Virus record (IMG/VR): IMGVR_UViG_3300037502_002175
Coordinates: 1-22,312 of that record
DNA from: a virus
Length of the DNA stretch: 22,312 nucleotides
Direction: 5' to 3' (one strand)
The notes beneath the pieces are model-generated. The model searched no databases, was not told where the DNA came from, and saw nothing but the letters and a program-made list of their open reading frames with translations. Each line of letters opens with the position of its first letter. Positions within the stretch are counted from its first letter, which is position 1. Shown in pieces: positions 1 to 6,907 of the stretch. The translations under genes and the position numbers were made by a program.

Positions 1-132
1 AAAAGTAAGGATATTAGGGAGTTTTGATGTTATTAAATCAGTAGTTTTATAGTTTTATTTAAAATAAAGAACAATTAAAACAAGTGAATAATAGGACATG
101 AATCGGACAAACCTTATTGTCCTTATGAATTT

Positions 133-252
133 TTAAACAGCATTTCCAACTTGTTTGAGAACATTTAAAATGAGTGGGGATACTTGTATCAACACATACC
201 CCAATCCAGCATTTTGGATCATCCCCCAGGCTTTATCCGTGCTACTGTACAT
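133..252 (-). CDS. possible 39-residue hydrophobic peptide (weak)
   Basis: A short open frame of 39 codons starting MYSSTDKAWGMIQ and ending LKQVGNAV. The middle is hydrophobic (GLGYVLIQVSPLILNVL), so the peptide could sit in or on a membrane. Against it: there is no ribosome binding site before the ATG, and the ATG directly follows a strong terminator hairpin that closes the upstream minus-strand gene. I do not recognise the family. It may be a degraded gene or chance. No other gene is visible in bases 1 to 297. Confidence 0.2.
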   Translation of the reverse strand: MYSSTDKAWGMIQNAGLGYVLIQVSPLILNVLKQVGNAV

Positions 253-290
253 AAAAAATAAACCGTCTCATTACGAGGCGGTTTATTTTT
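253..290. terminator. bidirectional rho-independent terminator
   Basis: A stem of about 12 bp (AAACCGTCTC paired with GAGGCGGTTT, one G-T wobble) with a 5-base loop, flanked by A-rich and T-rich runs on both sides. It lies just after the stop of the LexA-like gene and could also stop rightward transcription entering from the left. Confidence 0.85.
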
Positions 291-297
291 GAACATG

Positions 298-549
298 CTA
301 GTTATCTTGGTTAATCAACGAAATGGATCTCGCTTTTTTAGGTTGCCAGTCGATTAATCCTTTTTTCTTTAACCTATGCATATAACTAAGCACAGTACTT
401 TTAGATCCCAAATTTGATTTCCTTTTGATTTCTTCCATTGATGGGGAAATTTTATTTTTATTAATATGTTGTTTGATGATGTTATAAATCTCATTTTCAG
501 TATTTTCAATTCTTTCTGTTCGTGATGGTTGTTCGTCAAAATAGTACAT
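298..549 (-). CDS. LexA DNA-binding-domain-only repressor, no protease domain
   Basis: An 83-residue protein matching the N-terminal winged helix of LexA over residues 14 to 80: a helix (ENEIYNIIKQHINKN), then PSMEEIKRKSNLGSKSTVLSYMHRLKKKGLI, then the wing (QPKKARSISL). It stops where LexA would continue into its linker and Ser/Lys autoprotease domain, so RecA-triggered self-cleavage is impossible. Inference: it binds LexA-like operators and may compete or cooperate with host LexA. It starts at an ATG after AAGGGG and has a consensus promoter whose spacer holds a LexA-like box, which suggests autoregulation. It is transcribed divergently from the next plus-strand gene. A truncated fragment of a longer LexA is less likely, because a clean stop and terminator follow. 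Confidence 0.8.
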   Translation of the reverse strand: MYYFDEQPSRTERIENTENEIYNIIKQHINKNKISPSMEEIKRKSNLGSKSTVLSYMHRLKKKGLIDWQPKKARSISLINQDN

Positions 550-590
550 CTCATTCCCCTTCTTTCCATTTAATAGCGTATTTTCTATAT

Positions 591-619
591 ATTATATACG
601 AACATACATTCTATTTCAA
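591..619 (-). promoter_or_regulatory. sigma-A promoter of the LexA-like gene with LexA-like half box
   Basis: On the minus strand TTGAAA (614-619) and TATAAT (591-596) are separated by exactly 17 bases, a full consensus match. The spacer contains GAATGTATGTTCG, which on the plus strand reads CGAACATACATTC (599-611). This has one perfect half of the Bacillus SOS box CGAAC-N4-GTTCG and a degenerate second half. Confidence 0.85.
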
Positions 620-647
620 TTGATTTTCGAACAAATGTTTGTATAAT
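620..647 (+). promoter_or_regulatory. promoter with SOS (LexA) box in its spacer
   Basis: TTGATT (620-625), a 16-base spacer, and TATAAT (642-647). The sequence CGAACAAATGTTTG (628-641) fills most of the spacer and differs from the Bacillus SOS consensus CGAAC-N4-GTTCG at one position. Its -35 directly abuts the -35 of the divergent minus-strand promoter. Confidence 0.8.
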
Positions 648-669
648 TTAGTTAAAGGAGGTGGTTTTG

Positions 670-1035
670 ATGCATATACCTGATGACGATCGTAAAATCA
701 TGGAGCAATCCATTTTATTGCCTATGCTCTTAACTGTTTTAGAGAGAGATAGGCAATTGTTTGAGCAGTTACCTTTTAAACTCAAACCACCCTATTTGGC
801 TCTAATTGAAAAAACGATGATCGCTGTTCAGAAAGAACTTAGAGAAGTAAAGTTAAAAATGAAAAAAGGCAATATGAAGGTCTTTGAAAAAACAAGAGAT
901 GAAGCCTTCACAATGTATACTTTTTTCTACAACGGCTACGAAGAACCTCATAATTATTACAATCTCAACATTCGTAATAAAGTAGAAAAGCTACTTGAGC
1001 ATTATTTGTTAAACATGCAACCCCCTCTTGATTGA
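670..1035 (+). CDS. hypothetical phage protein under an SOS-type promoter
   Basis: A 121-residue, charged, mostly helical protein. The ATG at 670 is chosen over the in-frame GTG at 661 because AAAGGAGG (654-661) sits 8 bases before it. Visible features: an acidic start (MHIPDDDRKIMEQ), a hydrophobic helix (ILLPMLLTVL), a long basic helix around residues 55 to 80 (KELREVKLKMKKGNMKVFEK), and an aromatic patch (YTFFYNGYEEPHNYYNLN). No catalytic motif or membrane anchor is recognisable. Expression is probably controlled by LexA-type repression through the box at 628-641 and ends in a hairpin overlapping its stop codon. Family and function unknown. Confidence 0.75.
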   Translation: MHIPDDDRKIMEQSILLPMLLTVLERDRQLFEQLPFKLKPPYLALIEKTMIAVQKELREVKLKMKKGNMKVFEKTRDEAFTMYTFFYNGYEEPHNYYNLNIRNKVEKLLEHYLLNMQPPLD

Positions 1036-1048
1036 GGGGTTATTTTTT
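1022..1048 (+). terminator. rho-independent terminator overlapping the stop codon
   Basis: CCCCTC (1022-1027), a 6-base loop and GAGGGG (1034-1039) are followed by a T-rich run. The TGA stop of the preceding gene (1033-1035) lies at the loop/stem edge. Confidence 0.85.
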
Positions 1049-1070
1049 AATATAAAAAGTTTTTATAAAC

Positions 1071-1112
1071 TGTTGACTTTATCATACAGATTGTTGTATG
1101 ATAAAGTCAACA
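1071..1112 (+). promoter_or_regulatory. promoter embedded in an 18-bp-arm perfect palindrome
   Basis: TGTTGACTTTATCATACA (1071-1088) and its exact reverse complement (1095-1112) are separated by 6 bases. TTGACT (1073-1078) and TATGAT (1097-1102), 18 bases apart, form a promoter for the gene at 1133. The palindrome spans both elements, so a dimeric repressor bound there would block RNA polymerase. The helix-turn-helix protein encoded just downstream is the obvious candidate (inference). Confidence 0.75.
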
Positions 1113-1132
1113 AAACAAGAAGGGTGATTAAA

Positions 1133-1555
1133 ATGAAAATTAATGAGTACACTTTAGTTAAAGAAGAAGGAAAGCACATGGACGGAACGCCTTGGCAATT
1201 TTGGGCAGTTAAATTAGGGGATAACCTTTATTATCAAACTCATGATGACAAACAAATTAAAACGGTACAAGAAATTGAGTTTGCTTCCCGCATTGCGACG
1301 GAACAATTTGCACTTGAACAAATTGGATTTCTTCAAAACTTTTTTGACGAGAATGGTCTTATAAGAACTGAGAATGCAAATAAAGAAATACCACCACTAG
1401 TTGGTTTAGCAGAAGCCGCAGAAATGTTAGGCTGGGATAAGAGAAAAGTAAGCACGTATGTTTCAAGAGGAACATTCCCAGCACCGCTTAGAAAATTAGC
1501 ATCCGGTCCGATATGGACTTATAAGCAAATTGAAGATTACAAAAATTCTCTATAA
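1133..1555 (+). CDS. helix-turn-helix DNA-binding protein (AlpA/MerR-like C-terminus)
   Basis: A 140-residue protein beginning MKINEYTLVKEEGK at an ATG preceded by AAGAAGGGTG. Residues 1 to 85 form an uncharacterised domain with a WQFWAVKLGDNLYYQT segment. Residues 89 to 136 look like an AlpA/MerR-type winged helix: LVGLAEAAEMLGWDKRKVSTYVSRG, then a PAPLRKLASGPIWTYKQIEDY recognition and wing part. Such domains occur in small phage regulators and excisionases. Its promoter lies inside a long palindrome, so autoregulation is plausible. It is convergent with the lysis genes, with a shared terminator between them. DNA binding is fairly secure; the specific role is not. Confidence 0.75.
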   Translation: MKINEYTLVKEEGKHMDGTPWQFWAVKLGDNLYYQTHDDKQIKTVQEIEFASRIATEQFALEQIGFLQNFFDENGLIRTENANKEIPPLVGLAEAAEMLGWDKRKVSTYVSRGTFPAPLRKLASGPIWTYKQIEDYKNSL

Positions 1556-1560
1556 GCAAA

Positions 1561-1591
1561 AAAGCCCCTACTCAAAAAGAGTAAGGGCTTT
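1561..1591. terminator. bidirectional terminator between convergent genes
   Basis: AAAGCCCCTACTC (1561-1573) pairs with GAGTAAGGGCTTT (1579-1591) with one A-C mismatch. A-rich and T-rich flanks allow it to act for the plus-strand regulator and for the end of the minus-strand lysis operon. Confidence 0.85.
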
Positions 1592-1596
1592 AACTT

Positions 1597-2262
1597 TTAC
1601 AACAATCGGCCATTAAGCACCAAATTAAGGTACTCAATCTCATCAAACGTCAGATTCTTGGCTGCAGCCTTCTTTTCCCACTCATTCGAAGATAAAATAC
1701 CCTTTACTCTTGCTTTTTTGTAGATTTCTGCAGCTTCTTTCCACTGCCAATCTTTCCAGTTTGGTTTCATTCCGCTCAACTTCCTTTCAGATGTTTTTGT
1801 TTTAGGATTTAAGTTTGATAATATCTCGGCCTTTAAATCTGCCATCCTAAAGTTTTTACCAGGGCAAGCAGTAGCAGCTAAATCACGATGGCCAAGCACA
1901 TCATTAATCTGCAATCCATGCTCTTTGATTAGTTTAGCGATCAACCATCCGCCAGCCTTAACCTGTGCATCCGTCATATGTTGCTTATCAAAATCACCTT
2001 GAAAGCAAACTCCTAGCGTATCGCTATTACGCCCCGAACAATGTGCCCCTACATTTTTCCCTCTTCCCTCTTGGATACGGCCATCTTTGCAAATTAAGTA
2101 GTTGTACCCTATGCCTGCCCATCCTTTAGAGTTTTTGTGATAATTGTGTATCTCCATAATGCCCCACGTTGGGTGCGCAGGATGGTGGCAAACCACCTTA
2201 TTTACTTTTTTAATCGGAGTAAGTTTGCCCTTAAAAGCCAGTTTTGGCTTTTCGATCTGCAT
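1597..2262 (-). CDS. N-acetylmuramoyl-L-alanine amidase (endolysin)
   Basis: A 221-residue endolysin that should cut the amide bond between N-acetylmuramic acid and L-alanine in peptidoglycan. Residues 18 to 150 are an Amidase_2/PGRP-like zinc domain. Likely ligands are His26 or His27 (CHHPAHPTW), His125 (GHRDLAATACPG) and Cys133. The GIGYNYLI and QEGR segments are typical of the fold. Residues 160 to 221 form a separate helical tail, rich in Trp and Lys, probably for cell-wall binding. No signal peptide is present, so export depends on the holin. The ATG at 2262 overlaps the holin TGA (TGATG), which implies translational coupling; an in-frame GTG at 2265 is the alternative start. Confidence 0.93.
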   Translation of the reverse strand: MQIEKPKLAFKGKLTPIKKVNKVVCHHPAHPTWGIMEIHNYHKNSKGWAGIGYNYLICKDGRIQEGRGKNVGAHCSGRNSDTLGVCFQGDFDKQHMTDAQVKAGGWLIAKLIKEHGLQINDVLGHRDLAATACPGKNFRMADLKAEILSNLNPKTKTSERKLSGMKPNWKDWQWKEAAEIYKKARVKGILSSNEWEKKAAAKNLTFDEIEYLNLVLNGRLL

Positions 2263-2501
2263 CACTTGTCATCCCCTTTAGTCACAATTTTGGTCTGGTC
2301 AAAAAGACCAGCCGCAGACAAACCAATCATCAAACCGTACATGATTTTCTCTTCAACAGTTCCGCCGACATAAAAAATACCCGCCAGTAACCCTAGTACA
2401 AGAGATACAGCAGGCAAGTATTTTGTATTAATAACCTCTAAACGTTTCACAAACTCGGTAAGTGCCAACACAACAGCTATAATAAGCGCTAATTCAAACA
2501 T
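2262..2501 (-). CDS. phage holin, small membrane protein
   Basis: A 79-residue membrane protein. Hydrophobic segments lie at residues 2 to 19 (FELALIIAVVLALTEFV), 29 to 47 (YLPAVSLVLGLLAGIFYV) and 53 to 68 (IMYGLMIGLSAAGLF), followed by a charged tail ending KGDDK. Length, two to three membrane passes, charged C-terminus and position directly before the amidase match phage holins, which form the lesions that release the endolysin. The start ATG has AAAGGAGAGG upstream. The exact holin family is not certain. Confidence 0.88.
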   Translation of the reverse strand: MFELALIIAVVLALTEFVKRLEVINTKYLPAVSLVLGLLAGIFYVGGTVEEKIMYGLMIGLSAAGLFDQTKIVTKGDDK

Positions 2502-2515
2502 TCAAATCCTCTCCT

Positions 2516-2788
2516 TTATTTCGTTAATAGATTGATTAACCCAATGACCCCAGAAACAACAATCGAAAAAACGCTGACAACAAAGGCATTATTCGCCTTT
2601 TTGTTTTCCTTGATTTCTTTTAGTTCCTCTTCGACATTCTTAAATCGGATGTCGGCTTCATTCCTGGTGATAAAATTGGTTCCGAAATTGTCAAGTTTCT
2701 TTTCAATTCTGTCTAAACTCTTCGCAAATTGTTCTAGTTGGGCTTCTAATGTGGCAATTCTTTCGTTTTGTTCCAAGATAGACACCAT
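2516..2788 (-). CDS. xhlA: XhlA-like hemolysin/lysis accessory protein
   Basis: A protein of about 90 residues. The N-terminal 65 residues are a predicted coiled coil (RIATLEAQLEQFAKSLDRIEKKLDNF and RFKNVEEELKEIKENKK), followed by one C-terminal membrane helix (NAFVVSVFSIVVSGVIGLINLL). This layout is that of the XhlA family, which acts with holin and amidase in PBSX-type lysis cassettes. The start is uncertain: ATG at 2788, GTG at 2785 and TTG at 2794 all lie near a GAGG. It is the first gene of the lysis cassette and sits 14 bases before the holin gene. Confidence 0.85.
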   Translation of the reverse strand: MVSILEQNERIATLEAQLEQFAKSLDRIEKKLDNFGTNFITRNEADIRFKNVEEELKEIKENKKANNAFVVSVFSIVVSGVIGLINLLTK

Positions 2789-2803
2789 CCTCAAAACAAA
2801 TAA

Positions 2804-2821
2804 GAGTCCATCTATGGACTC
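2804..2821 (-). terminator. hairpin between zinc-ribbon gene and lysis cassette
   Basis: Perfect 7-bp stem GAGTCCA/TGGACTC with a 4-base loop. On the minus strand it is followed by TTATTTGTTTT. The loop holds part of the TAG stop of the upstream gene. It is terminator-like, though the T run is interrupted, so it is probably an attenuator in front of the lysis genes. Confidence 0.55.
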
Positions 2822-3120
2822 CCCTTTTTACTCGCTATAAAATCCTCCCGAATCTCACGTTGCAAGATTCTGATATAATGACGGGATATCTCTTCCTCGA
2901 CAGGAATTTCGCCCGTTGCTATATCTTCATCCACATCATCGACTGGAATATTCATATTAATAATGGTGATCGTCCCACATTCACATTGGACTTGGAAATT
3001 CTCATACTCCCCAAACTCTTTTATAAACTTCATCATTTTTCCCATGACATTATATTCGGTTTCTTTTCCACAATTTTCGCATCGAACGGTTAATTTTTTA
3101 TCTATTAAACTTTTAATCAA
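2812..3120 (-). CDS. hypothetical phage protein with zinc-ribbon cysteines
   Basis: A 102-residue protein. Two cysteine pairs, CENCG near residues 14 to 18 and CECG near 47 to 50, make a four-cysteine zinc ribbon likely. The rest is acidic (DDVDEDIATGEIPVEEEI) followed by a basic helix (RHYIRILQREIREDF). It starts at TTG (3120), with AAGGGTGG upstream between the tail gene stop and the start. It lies between the tail fibre and lysis genes, where phages often carry small tail-associated or accessory proteins. Function unknown. Confidence 0.7.
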   Translation of the reverse strand: MIKSLIDKKLTVRCENCGKETEYNVMGKMMKFIKEFGEYENFQVQCECGTITIINMNIPVDDVDEDIATGEIPVEEEISRHYIRILQREIREDFIASKKGSP

Positions 3121-3136
3121 TCAACTAGCCACCCTT

Positions 3137-5467
3137 CTATGCTCGGTAGGTTCCACGCCAATATCTCCAATTTTGAACCCCATCACCAATTAGATATAAC
3201 CAGAACCCATCATCCGTTATTGCCGTTACGCTTGGTGATTTACCATGATTCGTACCAGTATTAGGAAACACCGTTAAAGAAATACTGCTTGGAATATAGG
3301 TTTTCTTCGTGCGGAAATTAATCATGCTTCCAGCGAAAACACCTGTAGTCGTACCACTGAAATTATACCCAGATGTACCACATGAACCTTCTTCCGTTTG
3401 ATTCGTAACTGGTTCAGAACCTAAAAACTGAACCTGTCCATAAGCATAAAGATTCCCATATTGATAAAGGTTTCCATACATTCGGGTCGGCTGGGATTTA
3501 CTATCAATATCAATCGCACCAGAATTATAAAGGCGAAGAAGGGCTGTCTGTTCCAAATACCAGTCCAAAGTTTCTAACGTAATGTCTTTTCCTTGATTTT
3601 TGATATTTAACCCTTTAGATGAATCCACTACCACACTAGGAAACTGAAGTATGAATGAACCGTCTTCTTCCATTAATCCAAGACCCTTTTCGCCAAGATA
3701 CGATTCAAATAATCCGCCGACAACTCTGAAAAATCCGTTTTCCATATACATAGTAGGGTTGCTATAAGTAGGGTGTACCACCACAACCCCAGAATCCCGA
3801 ACGGTCGTGCCTCCCATACTTGCCGCTTTCGGTTGTGTTTCAATATTCCCGACAAGCTTTAAATTCCCATTCGTATCTACGAAAAAGACATCGGTCCACG
3901 CATCTGTTGTGGAAGCTCTTCTCTGAATTTGAATCCCACCCGTTGCATTCATGACCACTCGGACTAAGCCATCACTTCTGATCACTTCGAATCCATTTTG
4001 ATTGCCAATCGAAATACCGTTATACAGATTATCTTGAATAACCGCATTTTCTTGATACATCAAAGACCATGTATAATCAGCAGGATTTGTACTTTCGGTC
4101 GGTGAAGTTTGATTATTGGCTATCCCTAGATACTTCTTTCCTTCAGGACTATCGCTCATTCCATTCCCGAATTCATCATCCGCATATTTTATCCAAGTGT
4201 AAAAGGTTTGACCATCTTCTCCTGGAGGTCCTTCTGGACCGCCTGGACCCTCTTTCCACATGCCAAGGTCGGCATCCCATCTTTTCCAGACATCCATATC
4301 AGGATTGGAAGTGTCAATCCATAGTTGGTCATGGTACGGTTGTGGTGGAGGTGTAGGCGATTTATACATACTCACCTTTAAGTCTAGTCTTGCTTTTAGT
4401 TGCTTATAGACTGCCATAATTTCATCTTCACTATATTCAATGAAATCGCCGAGAATAAACTTTTTCCTAGACCGATTGGAAACAGCCCTTTCCACGTCAA
4501 TTACTCTAGCTTCTAAATATAAGGGCGGTGAGTAAGATGTATCTTTAATTCTTGCTGTATCGCCAAGTCGGACTTTCTCATGTTCAAAACCGAAAATATG
4601 CTCAATACTTTCGACATCAGCTTCGTATTGGACTGCGGTGTTTATCCTTTTGTTTAATTCGGTTCTGGTTAGTGTAGTCAAACGTTCTTCTGTCATATTT
4701 AAATCATCGGTTTCTGGCGTATAGATACCCCATAAATGTTTGCCATTTTTCCCCCAACGTTGCAGGGCATCTTTATCCTCCACTCGAACAATAATCCTGC
4801 TTCCATCTTCTCTTTCGGGTCCCAGACCGACTAAAGCGGTAACGATATCACTATTCTCTCGCCGTCTGACCCCGATTAAATCTTTACCAAGCACGATTTC
4901 TTTTTTATTATCACGCCCAACCCGATTTACAAAATCAACGTATCGTCCAATAATCCGATTAGCACTTATCTCCACTCTAAACCGCAATTCGAGTTCAAAT
5001 ACACTCGCTAAATCATGTAAAGCTTTTAAAGCGTTCACATGCTCTTTCCATTCGATCGTACGACTTCCTGAAAACTCGGTTATACCTAACTGCCATTCAG
5101 TACCTTGTAGCACATATTCACCTGCTGTAATGATGGTCTGACCGCTTAATCTAGCAGGGTTCAAGATTTTTTGTTTAGCAATCTCCACAAAAGAAGCTTC
5201 ACTTCTGACTTCTTTTCTTCGGTCATATTGATAGGTTTCTAAAATAATAAATTCCCGATAAAAACCATCTTCATCGGAAATAACAATTAAATTTCGTTGG
5301 CTTACAAACTCAGCTGCGGGAACTGTGGCTTGCATAGTAAAATCAAATGTTTCTAGATTATCTTTAAGGGATTCCTTGTGATTATCATCCCAGAACAAGG
5401 GAGCTGATTCTTTATTATCCAGAGTGGCTAATATTTTTTCAGTTTTATAATCCAAAACATGTATCAA
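3137..5467 (-). CDS. phage tail endopeptidase / tail-tip fibre protein
   Basis: A 776-residue tail-tip protein. Residues 1 to about 340 match the prophage tail endopeptidase (Tal-like) fold that forms the hub below Dit: a gp27-like start (MIHVLDYKTEKILATL), a central ASFVEIAKQKILNPARL region, and a conserved end near VRLGDTARIKDTSYSPPLYLEARV. A linker with Pro-rich stretch (SPTPPPQPYHDQLWIDT) leads to a short collagen-like run (GPGGPEGPPGEDGQ, near 398 to 411), then beta-rich repeats and a Gly/Tyr-rich C-terminal receptor-binding-like part. It begins at TTG (5467), whose bases overlap the Dit TGA stop; GGAGGG lies upstream. Peptidase activity is not shown by any motif I can see. Confidence 0.85.
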   Translation of the reverse strand: MIHVLDYKTEKILATLDNKESAPLFWDDNHKESLKDNLETFDFTMQATVPAAEFVSQRNLIVISDEDGFYREFIILETYQYDRRKEVRSEASFVEIAKQKILNPARLSGQTIITAGEYVLQGTEWQLGITEFSGSRTIEWKEHVNALKALHDLASVFELELRFRVEISANRIIGRYVDFVNRVGRDNKKEIVLGKDLIGVRRRENSDIVTALVGLGPEREDGSRIIVRVEDKDALQRWGKNGKHLWGIYTPETDDLNMTEERLTTLTRTELNKRINTAVQYEADVESIEHIFGFEHEKVRLGDTARIKDTSYSPPLYLEARVIDVERAVSNRSRKKFILGDFIEYSEDEIMAVYKQLKARLDLKVSMYKSPTPPPQPYHDQLWIDTSNPDMDVWKRWDADLGMWKEGPGGPEGPPGEDGQTFYTWIKYADDEFGNGMSDSPEGKKYLGIANNQTSPTESTNPADYTWSLMYQENAVIQDNLYNGISIGNQNGFEVIRSDGLVRVVMNATGGIQIQRRASTTDAWTDVFFVDTNGNLKLVGNIETQPKAASMGGTTVRDSGVVVVHPTYSNPTMYMENGFFRVVGGLFESYLGEKGLGLMEEDGSFILQFPSVVVDSSKGLNIKNQGKDITLETLDWYLEQTALLRLYNSGAIDIDSKSQPTRMYGNLYQYGNLYAYGQVQFLGSEPVTNQTEEGSCGTSGYNFSGTTTGVFAGSMINFRTKKTYIPSSISLTVFPNTGTNHGKSPSVTAITDDGFWLYLIGDGVQNWRYWRGTYRA

Positions 5468-6903
5468 TTAAATCGCTCCCTCCACTCTATGGTTAAATCA
5501 ACAGCATCCGCTGGTCCATATTGGATAATGTTCTCCCCTTTTTCAAGCGGAAAATAAGACGCTCCGAAATCTTTTAAATCAATTCTAGATTCACCATTTA
5601 TCCGAATATCATTTGTTTGGTGGTTAAATTCAATCACATCGCCAGCATGAGCGATATAAGGAATTCGATTTTCTGTTCGCTGGTTGATACGCCATATCTT
5701 GATATCTTTTATTTTCATCGGAACTGGCGTAGAATTTGGCCATATTCGAAAGGCAACTTGTACCTGAGCGACTTGAGCCATATATTTTTGGTCAACGTCC
5801 AGATAATATAAACTTCCGTCAGAACCTCGCATATGAATATGTCTGCCGTCCTTGATTACAGCAAAATAAGCCTTCCACTCATTTCCGATTCTTTCAATTC
5901 GCAATATGCCGTCAAAATCCTGCCAGTACTCTCTAATCCTCGCTGTTTCATTCGCAAAAAATATACCTGTTGCATTATCTCCTGCTCTCGCGAAAGCACG
6001 GGTTTCTGCCGTTGCGTTGTATCGGTCTTGGACACCAATTTTCCCGACAACACTATTAGCAGCATCAAGTAAATAAATTTCAAGTATACCCGTTTGACCA
6101 GATAAGTTTTTCAATTCGATTAATGCATCCATCCGAAAATCCTGTACATTTTCACTTAGAGATCGTTTTAAGGATGGACCCTGGAACATTTTCGGCTCTA
6201 TTACAGCTCCGAATGATTCTGGATAAAAGGCAGCCCCATCTGTTTGAATACTTCCTGCAACGTAACCATTATCAACGCTAGTCGCTTCCCCCCAGCCTAC
6301 TAGTGTTCCCATAGAATCACTTAAAATGATCGTCTCTGGCTGAAATGGTGTTGTATCAGCTTCATATGGTTGCCCTATCCTCATGTAGCCGTTTTCAGCA
6401 ACGATATCCAGGTGTGTAATAGATTGATTGACATTTGCCGTAAAGATCGGATACGTTTTAACGCTGCCTAGATTGTGAATGTTCTCTAGATCGGATGCAA
6501 AATCTATTGTTTTTATAGTGTTTGAATATTTGAATGGATCCGGGCAAATAAAAGAAATAACTCCCTCGCCCCATTGCGGATAATCATCTAGTATTAATTC
6601 ACCAGTAACTTTTGCATAATATATCCGATTGGGCTTATGAGGGAATGTCAAGGGCTTCGGTTCGTCTGTCACTAGCCATGCTGCTAAATCTTCCTCAACA
6701 TCTTCCAAACTAGCAAAACCTTTTTTGTATACTCGGATGGGCACATTAAGCCTTCTTACTTTTTTCTTTTCGCTAGTAATAACTCCGCCAGGGAGGCCAG
6801 GTATTTCAAGAATTTCTTCTTCAATCGGTGCCCATGCCGGACGTTCAATCCCTGCCAATACCCTTACATAACTTTTTTTTATGCCATTAAACGTGAACGA
6901 CAT
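5464..6903 (-). CDS. distal tail protein (Dit), enlarged form
   Basis: A 479-residue distal tail protein, the hexameric hub joining the tail tube to the endopeptidase. Residues 1 to about 130 are the Dit core (starts MSFTFNGIKKSYVRVLAGIE, with PLTFPHKPNRIYYAKVTGE and FICPDPFKYS). The last 75 residues contain the usual galectin-like ending (GDVIEFNHQTNDIRINGE and ENIIQYGPADAVDLTIEW). Between them, about residues 190 to 400 form an extra beta-rich domain resembling a concanavalin-like carbohydrate-binding insert. Ordinary Dit proteins are roughly 250 to 300 residues, so this is of the 'evolved Dit' type. ATG at 6903 follows AAGGGGTGATTCC; the tape-measure stop lies 4 bases upstream. Confidence 0.87.
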   Translation of the reverse strand: MSFTFNGIKKSYVRVLAGIERPAWAPIEEEILEIPGLPGGVITSEKKKVRRLNVPIRVYKKGFASLEDVEEDLAAWLVTDEPKPLTFPHKPNRIYYAKVTGELILDDYPQWGEGVISFICPDPFKYSNTIKTIDFASDLENIHNLGSVKTYPIFTANVNQSITHLDIVAENGYMRIGQPYEADTTPFQPETIILSDSMGTLVGWGEATSVDNGYVAGSIQTDGAAFYPESFGAVIEPKMFQGPSLKRSLSENVQDFRMDALIELKNLSGQTGILEIYLLDAANSVVGKIGVQDRYNATAETRAFARAGDNATGIFFANETARIREYWQDFDGILRIERIGNEWKAYFAVIKDGRHIHMRGSDGSLYYLDVDQKYMAQVAQVQVAFRIWPNSTPVPMKIKDIKIWRINQRTENRIPYIAHAGDVIEFNHQTNDIRINGESRIDLKDFGASYFPLEKGENIIQYGPADAVDLTIEWRERFN

Positions 6904-6907
6904 GGAA

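Noticed and set aside
1-130. Attachment site or tRNA at the left edge
   Set aside because: Only short repeats (CCTTA-TTGT-CCTTA, AGGACA/TGTCCT) are visible; no tRNA fold or integrase is present to support an att site.
4069-5141. Plus-strand open frames opposite the tail genes
   Set aside because: They lie wholly within strong minus-strand genes, lack ribosome sites and have low-complexity products typical of antisense shadows.
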